DNA of 64,000 bases from Thalassorhabdomicrobium marinisediminis (GCF_003072065.1 NZ_QCYG01000011.1:62001-126000), one strand, 5' to 3'. Positions 35,765 to 45,624 are shown, counted from the stretch's first letter. Made by a program: numbers and translations. The notes: generated by a model not told the origin, from the letters alone.

Positions 35765-36000
35765 GCCGGACGGGCTGGCCCACGGCAAAAATCGCGGTGG
35801 CGCTGTATCCCTTCGGGGCCGGGGCCGCCGCCGTCAACGTGTTCTTCGCCTCGCTGATCTGGAGCTGGCTGGGCGGGCCGATTGCGTCAACCGCTTGGTC
35901 CCTCGGTCTGGGGGGCCTGATCGGCGCCCCCGCCACGTGGTATTTCGCCCGCCATATCCGGCACCTGATGGACGTCTCCGACGCGCGTGATGCGTCTTAA
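35761..36000 (+). CDS. Small two-helix membrane protein at the end of the nor operon
   Basis: 79 residues beginning MSRTGWPTAKIAVALYPFGA, with two hydrophobic helices (about 11-35 and 42-62) and a charged tail HIRHLMDVSDARDAS. It overlaps the previous small gene (ATGA). Size and topology are comparable to NorF, but sequence identity with that family cannot be claimed here. It is probably a nor accessory factor by operon membership. Confidence 0.65.
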   Translation: MSRTGWPTAKIAVALYPFGAGAAAVNVFFASLIWSWLGGPIASTAWSLGLGGLIGAPATWYFARHIRHLMDVSDARDAS

Positions 36001-36042
36001 GACTGCCTTGACCGGTCCTGCACCGGACCCGAGGGGACGCCG

Positions 36043-36969
36043 TCACCCGCCCCCTGAAATCCCGTGATCCGCGCCGAAACTGTCCCCGCCCACATGGGCC
36101 TCGAAAAAGTCCGAGAAGGCCGCGACGCGCAGGGGCAATTGCTCATAGGGCGGATAATAGAGGGTGAGCCAGATCTCCGGCGTCGTCCAGCCGGGCAGCA
36201 CCGGCACCATGTCCCCCGCCGCAAGCGCGTCCTTGATAATGAACTGCGGCAACAGGGCGATGCCCTCACCCTTGCGGACGAGCTGGGCCAGAAGATCGCC
36301 GTTGTTGGTGCAGACATGCCCCGCCGCCTTGTGACTGTGCCGCTGCCGCCCCCGGGACAGGTGCCAGACCTCTTCGGGCAGGTCATCGCGGTATCCAAGG
36401 CAGACATGATCGGCCAGATCCTCGGGGTGCTCGGGCCGGCCGCGCGCGCGCAGGTAAGCCGGAGCGGCGACCAGCAGCCGTGGCACCTTGCAGATCTTGC
36501 GCCAGATCGTGGATTTGTCGCGCGGCGGCGGCGAGATGCGGATTGCCAGATCGAACCCACCCTCGACGATGTCGACAAAACCGTCAGACAGGCTGACCTG
36601 CAGATCGGTCCGGGGATGGAGCGCCGCGAAGCGCGGCAGCACCTCGGGGAGGATCTTGACCCCCAGCGACAGCGGCGCGCTGATGCGCAAGGACCCCGAG
36701 ATGATGCCCTCGGCCTCGCGGGTTTCGTTCGCTGCCTCGGCCAGCTCATCGGCCAACGGTCCTGCACGGGCGGCATAGATCGCACCCGCCGAGGTCAGTG
36801 AGACTTGCCGCGTCGTGCGCACCAACAATTGCACACCCAACCGCGCCTCAAGCCCCGCGATGGTGCGGGTGACCGATGCCGGTGTGATGCCCAACTGCCG
36901 CGCGGCGCCGGCAAAGCTCCGCTGTGAGGCGACGGCCAGAAAGACGCGGATGGATTCGAGTTCGCCCAT
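36043..36969 (-). CDS. LysR-family transcriptional regulator divergent from wrbA
   Basis: 308 residues. The HTH is FAGAARQLGITPASVTRTIAGLEARLG near the N-terminus, followed by a LysR effector domain of the CrgA/YafC-like group (GSLRISAPLSLGVKILPEVL). It is divergently transcribed from the wrbA-like gene across 149 bp containing an imperfect inverted repeat, the usual arrangement for a LysR regulator and its target. The effector may be a quinone or other redox-active compound, by inference from the target. Confidence 0.9.
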   Translation of the reverse strand: MGELESIRVFLAVASQRSFAGAARQLGITPASVTRTIAGLEARLGVQLLVRTTRQVSLTSAGAIYAARAGPLADELAEAANETREAEGIISGSLRISAPLSLGVKILPEVLPRFAALHPRTDLQVSLSDGFVDIVEGGFDLAIRISPPPRDKSTIWRKICKVPRLLVAAPAYLRARGRPEHPEDLADHVCLGYRDDLPEEVWHLSRGRQRHSHKAAGHVCTNNGDLLAQLVRKGEGIALLPQFIIKDALAAGDMVPVLPGWTTPEIWLTLYYPPYEQLPLRVAAFSDFFEAHVGGDSFGADHGISGGG

Positions 36970-36970
36970 G

Positions 36971-37015
36971 GGTGATTATTACGCCATGCGCAATAGTGAA
37001 TGCAACATTATCACC
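36971..37015. promoter_or_regulatory. Imperfect inverted repeat in the lysR-wrbA intergenic region
   Basis: GGTGATTAT at 36971-36979 and ATTATCACC at 37007-37015 (8 of 9 positions paired) frame an AT-rich stretch directly in front of the lysR start. It is a candidate LysR binding region overlapping the lysR promoter. Confidence 0.4.
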
Positions 37016-37118
37016 CTTCACGACAGTATGGTCGAGTCCTATGTCGAAGTGAGTGAAACCCGAACGCTCGGGCGGCACGGCGCTGTCGCTCGAGACCAAC
37101 ACACCTACGGAGGACCGA

Positions 37119-37709
<591 letters not shown>

Positions 37710-37716
37710 CCCTTGG

Positions 37717-37749
37717 GCCCCGGGTGCGGCGCAAGCTGTCGCCCGGGGC
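37717..37749 (+). terminator. Hairpin after wrbA, weak terminator
   Basis: Perfect stem GCCCCGGG/CCCGGGGC (37717-37724 and 37742-37749), followed by a pyrimidine-rich tail (TTCCTCTCCCTTT) rather than a clean T-run. Confidence 0.5.
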
Positions 37750-37806
37750 TTCCTCTCCCTTTAAACTGACGCGAGCAGACGCCCGGAAAAAAAAGGATCA
37801 CCGAAC

Positions 37807-38769
37807 ATGAGCTATTCCCCCTGCCCCGATCCCGTGTTGGGTGACGCCGAGGGCGTCAACGCTATCGAGACCCTGATCGTGCCCCGTGCGGTCGATCTGG
37901 GCGAGATGGAGGTGCGCCGCGCTTTGCCGTCGGTCAAGCGGCAAATGGTCGGCCCGTTCATCTTCTTCGACCAGATGGGACCGGCCGAATTCCTGACCGA
38001 TCAGGGGATCGATGTGCGCCCGCACCCGCACATCAACCTTGCCACGCTCACCTATCTGTTCGAGGGAGAGATCCTGCACCGCGACTCTCTGGGCACCGAA
38101 CAGACGATCCGCCCCGGCGCGGTCAACTGGATGAAGGCCGGCAAGGGGATCGTTCACTCCGAGCGGACGTCGGAAGAGAAGAAGAAAAACGGCCAGCGAC
38201 TGTTCGGCCTGCAGACGTGGATGGCCCTGCCCGAAGCGGACGAGGAAAGCGCGCCGGACTTCATTCATTACGGCTCGGACCACCTGCCGATGCTCGACAG
38301 CGACGGGATCAAGGCGCGGATCATCGCCGGTGAGGCTTTCGGCAAGAAGAGCGGTCTGAAGACGGCGTCGGAAACGCTTTACGGCGATGTGGAACTGCAA
38401 GCCGGACGCAGTATGCCGATTGACGCCACCTATGAGGAACGCGCGCTCTACACGATCTCGGGCGAGATCGAGATCGCCGGCGACCGGTTCGAGAAAGGGC
38501 AGCTACTGGTGCTCCGCCCCGGCGATGCGATCACCGTCAAAGCAAATGAAACCGCACGGTTCATGCTGTTCGGTGGCGCGCCAATGAGCGGCCCGCGCTA
38601 TATCTGGTGGAACTTCGTCTCCTCCCGCCCGGAACGGATCGAGGCCGCGAAACAGGAATGGGCCCGGGGCCGGTTCGACACCGTGCCGGGTGATGAGGCC
38701 GATTTCATCCCCCTACCCGAGGATATCGGCAAACCGCGCCGCGCGGTCGGTGGGGTTTATTATCCCTGA
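37807..38769 (+). CDS. Pirin family protein (cupin)
   Basis: 320 residues. The bicupin pirin fold is recognised from VRRALPSVKRQMVGPFIFFDQMGPAEF at the N-terminus, the metal-binding histidines in DVRPHPHINLATLTYLFEGEILHRDSLG and VNWMKAGKGIVHSERT, and the C-terminal SGPRYIWWNFVSS. Bacterial pirins include quercetinase-like dioxygenases and metabolic regulators, and the role here is unspecified. AAAAAAGGA precedes the start. Confidence 0.93.
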   Translation: MSYSPCPDPVLGDAEGVNAIETLIVPRAVDLGEMEVRRALPSVKRQMVGPFIFFDQMGPAEFLTDQGIDVRPHPHINLATLTYLFEGEILHRDSLGTEQTIRPGAVNWMKAGKGIVHSERTSEEKKKNGQRLFGLQTWMALPEADEESAPDFIHYGSDHLPMLDSDGIKARIIAGEAFGKKSGLKTASETLYGDVELQAGRSMPIDATYEERALYTISGEIEIAGDRFEKGQLLVLRPGDAITVKANETARFMLFGGAPMSGPRYIWWNFVSSRPERIEAAKQEWARGRFDTVPGDEADFIPLPEDIGKPRRAVGGVYYP

Positions 38770-38921
38770 CCCCACCCGAGCATAGTGCCCTGCGGGGGTC
38801 GGCCCCTTTCCGCCTGCGGGCACGCGCGGGATTGAGATTGGCCGCCCGCAGGCTACATCGATACCAGACAGTCACCCGCCGGACGATGATGCCCGGCCCG
38901 ACACGATCAAGGAGATCTATT

Positions 38922-39284
38922 ATGCGTATCAGCCTCTTGCCGCTTGCCGCCGTTGCCTTCGCGGGAACCGCGTCCGCCGACGTCGCCCTGTCCGTCCCGC
39001 TCAATCTGGGCACCAACGGAAGTGTGGAAGCCCAGACCTATGCCTGCGGCGATGATGCGCCCTTTGCTGTTCAGTATGTGATCACAGACGCCAACACGCT
39101 GGCCATCGTCCCCGTCGACGGCGAAGACCGGATTTTCGTCAATGTGGTTTCGGGGTCCGGCTCGAAATACGTCTCGGGCGCCCATGTCTGGTGGAGTAAG
39201 GGCGACAGCGCCACGCTTGAGAACACGATGGACGAGACCTCTGTCATGGAGTGTCAAGCACAGGGCGGCGCCGCGTCCGAGTGA
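38922..39284 (+). CDS. MliC-like periplasmic C-type lysozyme inhibitor
   Basis: 120 residues from the ATG at 38922 with AAGGAGAT upstream. The signal peptide MRISLLPLAAVAFAGTASAD is followed by a small beta-barrel domain with the MliC pattern: YACGDD near the start, then SGSKYVSGAHVWWSKGDSATLE and a C-terminal cysteine (MECQ) able to pair with the first. MliC proteins insert conserved Ser and Lys residues into lysozyme's active site. There is no lipobox, so a soluble periplasmic form is predicted. Confidence 0.85.
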   Translation: MRISLLPLAAVAFAGTASADVALSVPLNLGTNGSVEAQTYACGDDAPFAVQYVITDANTLAIVPVDGEDRIFVNVVSGSGSKYVSGAHVWWSKGDSATLENTMDETSVMECQAQGGAASE

Positions 39285-39298
39285 CCGGCCCCGCCGCC

Positions 39299-40396
39299 CT
39301 AACCGCGGCCCCGTAACCCCCCTTGCAGGGCGGTGAGTAGCCCGGGTCGCGGTTTCGGCACCTCTTGCGCGATCTCGATCATGTCGCCGATGTCCCGGCG
39401 GAACTGATCCAGCGTGAACCCGATCCCGAACATGCGCCGAAGGGTGGCGGGCGGCAGTGTGGCCGTCTCGCCGCTTTTGCGGATCTCTTCGAGCGTACCG
39501 AGATAAGCGCGCACGGCGGGGGTGAGCGTGTCGAAATCCTCGGACACCTTCTCTCCGGCCAGAAGGGCAGCGATGCTGTTCAGGGTCTGAGCCGCAGCCC
39601 CGGCGGCATGGCACCATGGGGCCGCGATACTCTCGGGCAGCGCATCGTCACCGATGTCGCGCCCCGCCCGACGCAGCATGTCGGTGTTGTGCCGCAGACG
39701 CCGCAACGTGCGCAACAGCCGCGGCGCGCCGACGTGGCGCTTGGTGCGCCCGCGCCGTTCATGTTCGGCCGCCTCGGTCAAATCGGCAAGCTGCATGATC
39801 TGTTCACGCACCTGTGCGGCCAGCCGACTGTGCTGCCCCCGGGCTGTAGGTGCCCGCTGTGCCAGCACCGCCAGTTGCCGCGCCAGAAGTGAACAGATGC
39901 CCGCCGCCGTATCCACCGCCGCCGGAAAGGCGCGCGATGGCAAGACCGTGAGCGAGACCAGAACCCCCATGGCACACCCCAGCGACACGCCAAGCACCCG
40001 GTCCAGCGCCAATGTGAGCGTATCAAGCTCGAGGATCGGGCCGTTCAACAGGATGATCACCGCGCTGATCGGCGCCACGCGAAACCCCGGGGACAGCGCG
40101 CCCAGCAAAGCCAGCGGCGTCAGCGCCACGACCAGTGCCAGCGACATCCACATCGGATCCTGCGGCAGGATCAACGCCGCCGCCCCGGCCCCGCAAACCG
40201 CCCCGGCGATGGCCGCGAAGAACTGCTCGACCGCCACACGATAGGACCCGCCAACGTTGCTTTGGGTGACGAAAATGGCGGTGATCACCGCCGAGAAATC
40301 CACCTGAAGGCCCAGCAGGAATACCAGCAAATAGGCGCCCGCGCCGGACACCACCATGCGCAACGCGTGTTTGATTTGCCAGTGCAAGCTGTCCAT
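39299..40396 (-). CDS. FUSC-family aromatic acid exporter-like membrane protein
   Basis: 365 residues. The N-terminal half has six helices with the FUSC signature (FSAVITAIFVTQSNVGGSYRVAVEQFFAAIAGAVCGAGAA). The C-terminal half is a cytoplasmic helical region rich in Arg and Glu (LTEAAEHERRGRTKRH). This is half of a full-length AaeB/YccS-type protein, and such short forms are common. It may export aromatic or other organic acids; the substrate is unknown. It follows ureG on the same strand after 46 bp but is not an obvious urease function. Confidence 0.82.
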   Translation of the reverse strand: MDSLHWQIKHALRMVVSGAGAYLLVFLLGLQVDFSAVITAIFVTQSNVGGSYRVAVEQFFAAIAGAVCGAGAAALILPQDPMWMSLALVVALTPLALLGALSPGFRVAPISAVIILLNGPILELDTLTLALDRVLGVSLGCAMGVLVSLTVLPSRAFPAAVDTAAGICSLLARQLAVLAQRAPTARGQHSRLAAQVREQIMQLADLTEAAEHERRGRTKRHVGAPRLLRTLRRLRHNTDMLRRAGRDIGDDALPESIAAPWCHAAGAAAQTLNSIAALLAGEKVSEDFDTLTPAVRAYLGTLEEIRKSGETATLPPATLRRMFGIGFTLDQFRRDIGDMIEIAQEVPKPRPGLLTALQGGLRGRG

Positions 40397-40442
40397 GGGG
40401 CCCTTTCCGATTGCTGCCGGTTCGCGTGGCCCAGCCTAGCGG

Positions 40443-41162
40443 TCAATCGTGGCGATGGGTATGGCCGTCGTCGTGGGCGTGATGATGCGGCGCCATCGGG
40501 CCGGGATCGACGGGCACGTGGTCACCGCCTGCATAGGTCTTGTGCATCTCGCGCACCCAGTCGCACAGCTTCTCAACCGTGTCGGCCTGCTTGCGCGACA
40601 GCGGCAGGACCGGCCTGCCGTCACGGGCCTTTTGCGCGTCGGCCACCATCCGATCCACGTCCACATCCACATGGGGGCCAAGGTCGATCTTGTTGATGAC
40701 CAGAAGATCGGCGCCGCTGATCCCCGGCCCGCCCTTGCGCGCCACATCGCCGCCGCCGGCCACGTCCAGCACGAACAGTTGCGCGTCCACCAGCGCCGGA
40801 GAGAACGTCGCCGTGAGGTTGTCTCCGCCGCTTTCCACCAGCACGATGTCGAGCGGAGCGAAATCGCGCTCCAGATCCTCGACCGCCATCAGGTTCATGG
40901 TCACGTCGTCGCGGATGGCGGTATGGGGGCAGGACCCGGTCTCGACGGCGCGGATCCGCTCTTCCGGCAGCACGCCGGCAGATTTCAGGAACCGCGCATC
41001 CTCGTCGGTGTAGATGTCGTTCGTGATGACCCCAAGGGCGAATTCGTCGCGCAGGTGGCGACAGATCGTGGCAATCACCGAGCTCTTGCCGGTGCCCACG
41101 GGGCCGGCCACGCCAAGGCGCAGGGCACGGGTCTTCGGGGCTGTCGTGTGGTCATCATGCAT
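40443..41162 (-). CDS. ureG: Urease accessory GTPase UreG with histidine-rich C-terminus
   Basis: 239 residues with AAGGAGAC before the ATG. The P-loop GPVGTGKSS is at 20-28. [13 protein letters not shown] and the metal-binding CPH motif ([13 protein letters not shown]) are present, as are ESGGDNL and the NKIDLGP guanine-specificity motif. UreG hydrolyses GTP to drive nickel insertion into urease with UreF and UreD. Unusually it ends in [14 protein letters not shown] (seven His in fourteen residues) and starts MHDDH. UreG normally is about 205 residues without such a tail, and no ureE is present in the cluster. Confidence 0.96.
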   Translation of the reverse strand: MHDDHTTAPKTRALRLGVAGPVGTGKSSVIATICRHLRDEFALGVITNDIYTDEDARFLKSAGVLPEERIRAVETGSCPHTAIRDDVTMNLMAVEDLERDFAPLDIVLVESGGDNLTATFSPALVDAQLFVLDVAGGGDVARKGGPGISGADLLVINKIDLGPHVDVDVDRMVADAQKARDGRPVLPLSRKQADTVEKLCDWVREMHKTYAGGDHVPVDPGPMAPHHHAHDDGHTHRHD

Positions 41163-41174
41163 GGGATGTCTCCT

Positions 41175-42005
41175 TCAAGTGGCCCAAGGCGGGCCGAGTT
41201 CATTCAAGCCGCGCATCAGAAGTTGACGCAGGGACAGGCTGTCGGGCGCGACCGCGCCGATGGCGACGCCCGGTCCGGCCAGCGGTGTCAGCGCGGCGGT
41301 GGGCGCATAAGGTTGGACGGATGGCGCAGCGTCGATCCAGTCGGGGTCGACCGCAATCACCGATCCGACCGCACGGTGCCGATCCAGAACCGCAGCACCC
41401 TCCCAGCCATCGCTGGCGGGTCCGAACGCGATTTGCTGGTCATAAAGCGGCGTACCGTCCCGGGTGACGCGCAACCGGCTGGACAGATCGCCCGCAGGCT
41501 CACCGTGACGGCCCAGCAAAGTCTCTTCGCGCAGGATCATCCGGGCGTCGGGCGCGAGCGTCACGCGCACCTCGTGGCGGTGGTTGCAGCGATGGGCGGC
41601 GATGATCGGCTCGGCGAGCCAGACGAAGGTGGCGCCGTCTTCGACCTCTACCCGGATCGTCATGCGCGAGGCCGCGCCGGACAGGCCCGGCAGGATCAGC
41701 ATGGCCGAAACCTCTTGCAGGACCAGTGTGCTTCCCGCCCCGACCCGCACATCGAGCGCGTAATCGTCCCCGCCCAGCGGTCCAGCCGTCCCCGCGGCAA
41801 GGGCCACGCGGGCCACGTCGGGGCTGCGGTGGGTCAATGGCTCGGGCCCCTTGGGGTTGCTCTTGCGCAGCACCAAAGGCCCGTCGGACCGCAACGTCTG
41901 GATCAGGCTGCGGCCCCGCGCGTCAAGCGCGCTTGTCAGCACGGCCCGCGCGGACATCGCACCGATGGGACCGGCGGGCGGTTTATGACGCGAAAAGTCG
42001 TACAT
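41175..42005 (-). CDS. ureD: Urease accessory protein UreD
   Basis: 276 residues. The family is recognised from LIQTLRSDGPLVLRKSNPKG, LGGDDYALDVRVGAGSTLVLQEVSAMLILPG and WLAEPIIAAHRCNHRHEVRVTLAPDARMILREETLLGRHGE. UreD binds apo-urease first and with UreF and UreG forms the activation complex that delivers nickel and CO2. It overlaps ureF by 23 bp and lies 12 bp before ureG. Placing ureD between ureF and ureG rather than at the head of the operon differs from Klebsiella order. Confidence 0.9.
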   Translation of the reverse strand: MYDFSRHKPPAGPIGAMSARAVLTSALDARGRSLIQTLRSDGPLVLRKSNPKGPEPLTHRSPDVARVALAAGTAGPLGGDDYALDVRVGAGSTLVLQEVSAMLILPGLSGAASRMTIRVEVEDGATFVWLAEPIIAAHRCNHRHEVRVTLAPDARMILREETLLGRHGEPAGDLSSRLRVTRDGTPLYDQQIAFGPASDGWEGAAVLDRHRAVGSVIAVDPDWIDAAPSVQPYAPTAALTPLAGPGVAIGAVAPDSLSLRQLLMRGLNELGPPWAT

Positions 42006-42669
42006 CCCGCCTCCTGTGGTGTTCGGCGGCGATGTCCGACAGCGGCGCGCCGGTGGATGGCAGATCGGAAGGCGGCCCTTCAGCCGCAGCCGCCGCCTGC
42101 GCCGCCAGCGTATCCAGCCGCGACGTCATCCGGGCCAGAATGGCATGCACGTTGAACGGATCAACCGGCATCAGCTTGGCCGCCGCTGCCGCCGCGCCGG
42201 AGTTGCTCTCGTGCAGGCTCGCCATGGCGGCCTCTTGCGGGGCAAGGCCCAGAACCGCCGCCGCGACCCCCATCACGATCGGCTGATGGGGGGCCGCGCC
42301 CAGCGCTTCGAACCTTGGATCGGGGTGAATGCTGCTTAACGCGCGGCGCAACTGCCGCCCCAGATCGCGCGAGATCTTGCGCAGCTCGGGCGAAGGCGTG
42401 CGCGCGTCCAGCTCGGCTTCAAGGTCCGGCAGATCGCTGAAATCGCCCCGTCCTGCCCGCGCGCAGGCAGCAGCGGCGAAAGCAGCGGCGATCAGGCCGG
42501 TGGTCTGCGCCCGTCCGATAAGGAACCGCTCAAGCCCCGGCATATCGGTGACCCGGCCCGCAGCGACAGCAGGTTCCAGCCCACCGGAATGGGCATAGCC
42601 GCCCGCCGGAAGGCGTCCGTCCGCCAGCAGCATAAGTGCCGCCTGTCTGTTCATCCCGTCCGTGTCCAT
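41983..42669 (-). CDS. ureF: Urease accessory protein UreF
   Basis: 228 residues, all-helical. Typical UreF starts are visible in LMLLADGRLPAGGYAHSGGLEPAVAAG, followed by DMPGLERFLIGRAQTTGLI and, in the second half, HQPIVMGVAAAVLGLAPQEAAMASLHES. UreF acts with UreD to position UreG on urease. It starts one base after the ureC stop and overlaps ureD. Confidence 0.9.
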   Translation of the reverse strand: MDTDGMNRQAALMLLADGRLPAGGYAHSGGLEPAVAAGRVTDMPGLERFLIGRAQTTGLIAAAFAAAACARAGRGDFSDLPDLEAELDARTPSPELRKISRDLGRQLRRALSSIHPDPRFEALGAAPHQPIVMGVAAAVLGLAPQEAAMASLHESNSGAAAAAAKLMPVDPFNVHAILARMTSRLDTLAAQAAAAAEGPPSDLPSTGAPLSDIAAEHHRRRDVRLFAS

Positions 42670-44379
42670 TCAGAACAGGAAGTAGCGCTGCGCCATCGGC
42701 ACTTCGCTGGCCGGCTCATGATCCGCGATTTCGCCGTCGATCTTCACCGAATAGGTGTCGGGATCGACCTCAATCCGTGGCAGGGCGGTGTTTTCAGGCA
42801 TATCCTCTTTGCCGCGTCCGCGCGTGCTTTCGATGGCGACGAAGGCGCGGTTGGTGTTGATGCGGTCCGCGATGCCGTCATCGATGGCCGCCTGCGACAC
42901 AAAGGCAAGGCTGGTCGCCCCCGAGGCAGTGGAATGCACGTTGAACCCGGTCCGCTCCATCACCGGCTGCGGCGTCGGGATCGAAGCGTTGGGATCGCCC
43001 AGCGCTGCCGTGGCCACCATGCCGCCGGTGAAGACCGTATGCGGCCGCACCCCGAAAAGCGCGGGCTGCCACATCACGATATCGGCCTTCTTGCCCACCT
43101 CGATCGAGCCGATCTCGCGCTCCATCCCGTGGGCGACGGCAGGGCAGATGGTGTATTTCGCCACGTACCGCCGCGCGCGGTGGTTGTCGGCGCGGTCATC
43201 CCCGGGGAGCGATCCGCGCAGCTTCTTCATCTGGTGTGCGGTCTGCCACGTGCGCATCACCGTCTCGCCGATGCGGCCCATGGCTTGTGCGTCCGACGAC
43301 ATGATGGAAATCGCACCCATGTCCTGCAGGATATCCTCGGCGGCGATGGTGCCCGCGCGCACGCGGCTTTCCGCAAAGGCCAGATCGTTGGGCACCTGCG
43401 GGTTCAGGTGGTGGGCCACCATGACCATGTCGAGGTGTTCGGCCACAGTGTTCTTGGTGAACGGCCGCGTGGGATTGGTCGAGGCGGGCAGCACGTTACG
43501 CTCACCGGCGATGGAGATGATGTCGGGCGCATGGCCGCCCCCTGCCCCTTCGGTGTGGAAGGCGTGGAAGGTGCGGCCATTCACGGCCTTGAGCAAATCT
43601 TCCACAAACCCCGCTTCGTTCAACGTGTCCGAGTGGATCGCCACCTGCACGCCGGATTCTTCGGCCACGGACAGGCAGGCGTCGATGGCCGCCGGGGTCG
43701 CGCCCCAATCCTCGTGCACCTTGAAGCCGCCGACGCCGCCGCGCAATTGCTCCCACATCGCTTCTTTCGACATGGTGTTGCCGCGCCCCAAAAACAGCAC
43801 GTTCACGGGCCAGGGGTCGAAGCCTTCCAGCATCCGCTCCATCCACCAGGCGCCGGGGGTCGCCAGCGTGGCCTTTGAACCCTCGGTCGGGCCGGTGCCG
43901 CCACCGGTCACTGTTGTGACGCCGGAGGCCAGCGCCACCTGCATCATCTGCGGCCCGACGAAATGCACGTGGGTGTCGATGGCGCCTGCCGTGGCGATCA
44001 AACCGTTGCCGGCCATAACTTCCGTTGATGGCCCGATCACCAGCGCCGGATCGACCCCGTCCATCGTGTCCGGGTTGCCGGACTTGCCGATGCCCACGAT
44101 GCGCCCGTCGCGCACGCCGATGTCGGCCTTGATGATGCCCCAGTGATCCAGAATGACCGCGCCGGTGATCACCAGATCGGGGGTGCCTTCGGCGCGGGTG
44201 TGCGAGGATTGGCCCATCGACTCACGGATCGACTTGCCGCCGCCGAAGACGGATTCATCCCCCCCGCCCGAGCGGTCCTCTTCGACCTCGATGGTCAGGC
44301 AGGTGTCGGCGAGCCGGATCCGGTCGCCCTTGGTCGGCCCGTATGAGGCCACGTATTCGCGGCGATCAACCTTTTGCAT
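42670..44379 (-). CDS. ureC: Urease alpha subunit, catalytic
   Basis: 569 residues from the ATG at 44379; a longer frame runs back into ureB and is not used. Nickel ligands are visible: H137 and H139 ([10 protein letters not shown]), carbamylated lysine K220 ([13 protein letters not shown]), then the IHSDTLNE histidine and the GAGGGHAPD loop. The flap [19 protein letters not shown] follows. It hydrolyses urea to ammonia and carbamate. It overlaps ureB by 14 bp, and length and catalytic residues are normal. Confidence 0.97.
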   Translation of the reverse strand: MQKVDRREYVASYGPTKGDRIRLADTCLTIEVEEDRSGGGDESVFGGGKSIRESMGQSSHTRAEGTPDLVITGAVILDHWGIIKADIGVRDGRIVGIGKSGNPDTMDGVDPALVIGPSTEVMAGNGLIATAGAIDTHVHFVGPQMMQVALASGVTTVTGGGTGPTEGSKATLATPGAWWMERMLEGFDPWPVNVLFLGRGNTMSKEAMWEQLRGGVGGFKVHEDWGATPAAIDACLSVAEESGVQVAIHSDTLNEAGFVEDLLKAVNGRTFHAFHTEGAGGGHAPDIISIAGERNVLPASTNPTRPFTKNTVAEHLDMVMVAHHLNPQVPNDLAFAESRVRAGTIAAEDILQDMGAISIMSSDAQAMGRIGETVMRTWQTAHQMKKLRGSLPGDDRADNHRARRYVAKYTICPAVAHGMEREIGSIEVGKKADIVMWQPALFGVRPHTVFTGGMVATAALGDPNASIPTPQPVMERTGFNVHSTASGATSLAFVSQAAIDDGIADRINTNRAFVAIESTRGRGKEDMPENTALPRIEVDPDTYSVKIDGEIADHEPASEVPMAQRYFLF

Positions 44380-44932
44380 TGTCGAGCTCCCCTTTGCACA
44401 ATCCACGCAACCCCAGAACGATGCGCTTGCCCTGAATGGGCACCAGTCCCACCTCGGCCACGGCGCCCGGCTCGAACCGTTCCGCCCCGCCGGACAGCAC
44501 CGCAAGGCGCTTGCCCCAGGCCGCATCGCGGTCGAATTCAAGCGCTGCGTTCACTTCGGCGAAATGGAAATGCGAGCCGATCTGGATCGGACGGTCCGAG
44601 GTGTTGGCGACGCGGATCGTCGTCACCTCCAGACCTTCGTTGATCACCACATCCCCCTCGGCATAAAGGATCTCGCCGGGGATGATCGGATCGCTGTCAT
44701 GGTCCAGCGCCTCTTCGGTCTGGCGGCGCGGGGCTTGCCGCGTGCCGCCGCCCGGGCGGCGCGGCTCACTGGGGCTGCTGGTGCCTGACGATTTCGTGCG
44801 TTCGGACGCGTCCGAACTGGTCTGGTCATAGTCGCGGCCCGGATCGTCCGTCGGATGCGCGGCGCGCTCGCTTGCGGCGCGGGTCGCGTTGTCGGCCGCC
44901 AGTTGCGCGAAGGGATTGAGTTTGCGGGTCAT
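44366..44932 (-). CDS. ureB: Urease beta subunit with long N-terminal extension
   Basis: 188 residues, where UreB is usually about 101-110. The conserved domain starts near residue 83 ([18 protein letters not shown]) and continues through [43 protein letters not shown]. The first 80 or so residues are hydrophilic and rich in Ser, Thr, Arg, Pro and Asp, so probably disordered. The ATG at 44932 overlaps the ureA stop (ATGA), so the extension is likely translated. An internal start near the conserved domain is not ruled out. Confidence 0.93.
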   Translation of the reverse strand: MTRKLNPFAQLAADNATRAASERAAHPTDDPGRDYDQTSSDASERTKSSGTSSPSEPRRPGGGTRQAPRRQTEEALDHDSDPIIPGEILYAEGDVVINEGLEVTTIRVANTSDRPIQIGSHFHFAEVNAALEFDRDAAWGKRLAVLSGGAERFEPGAVAEVGLVPIQGKRIVLGLRGLCKGELDNAKG

Positions 44933-45231
44933 CGGATCGGCTCCATCACTGTGACAAGTTTGGTGCCGTCGGGGAACGTCGCCTCAACCTGAATTTGCGC
45001 GATCATCTCGGGCACGCCTTCCATCACGTCGTCGCGGGTCAGCACGTTGCGCCCGGACTCCATCAGGTCGGTCACGGACTCGCCGTCGCGGGCCCCTTCC
45101 AGAAGGTAGGATGTCAGAAGCGCCGTCGCCTCGGGCAGGTTCAGCTTCAGCCCCCGCTCCTTCCGCTCAAGTGCCAGCTTGCCGGCCGTATAGACCATGA
45201 GCCGTTCCTGTTCGTGCATGCTGAGTAACAT
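44929..45231 (-). CDS. ureA: Urease gamma subunit
   Basis: 100 residues from the ATG at 45231, chosen because GGAGGG lies 5-6 bases upstream. A GTG at 45237 is also in frame. The family sequence is complete: [59 protein letters not shown], ending [20 protein letters not shown]. It is the first gene of ureABCFDG. A urease-specific regulator was not recognised upstream. Confidence 0.96.
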   Translation of the reverse strand: MLLSMHEQERLMVYTAGKLALERKERGLKLNLPEATALLTSYLLEGARDGESVTDLMESGRNVLTRDDVMEGVPEMIAQIQVEATFPDGTKLVTVMEPIR

Positions 45232-45423
45232 CGACACCCTCCGAGTTTTTCATTCGCCACAGGTCATGGTGCCGCATGACCCGCGACATGTCACGTGGAA
45301 AACCAAGGCGACGCCCTTCCGGCCCTTTGCCCTTTCGCAGGCCACCGCCAATCCCGCGCCCCTTGTTGCTTTCCGCGCCGCGCGCATTACCCTTCCCCCA
45401 AACTACACAGAAGGAGGCCTGCC

Positions 45424-45624
45424 GTGCCGTATTTCGGAAAATATGACACCCCCGACGAGCTGTTGCGCGACGATACGGTGAGCCGGGAGGAGAAGATCGC
45501 GATGCTTGAACAATGGCGCGACGACAAGAAAGACTACATGCGCGCCACCGATGAAGGCATGGAGGGCGAGGATCGGGCCGAATTGCTAAAGAAAATTAAA
45601 AAGGCTCTGGCCGAGCTTCAGTAA
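45424..45624 (+). CDS. Small conserved-looking charged protein, unknown function
   Basis: 66 residues from a GTG at 45424 preceded by GAAGGAGG. Sequence reads MPYFGKYDTPDELLRDDTVS and continues with REEKIAMLEQWRDDKKDYMR, then EGEDRAELLKKIKKALAELQ. It is highly charged and helical, with no membrane segment. The ribosome-binding site and lack of overlap support a real gene. Nothing in the sequence reveals a function; it lies divergent from ureA and upstream of an MFS gene. Confidence 0.65.
   Translation: MPYFGKYDTPDELLRDDTVSREEKIAMLEQWRDDKKDYMRATDEGMEGEDRAELLKKIKKALAELQ

Noticed and set aside
36012-36029. Small hairpin in the gap after the second nor small protein
   Set aside because: 5 bp stem without a T-run; too weak for a terminator.
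38785-38823. GC-rich branched hairpin after the pirin gene
   Set aside because: Arms GTGCCC/GGGCAC with an inner GGGG/CCCC stem but no T-run; may be a terminator but could equally be chance in GC-rich DNA.
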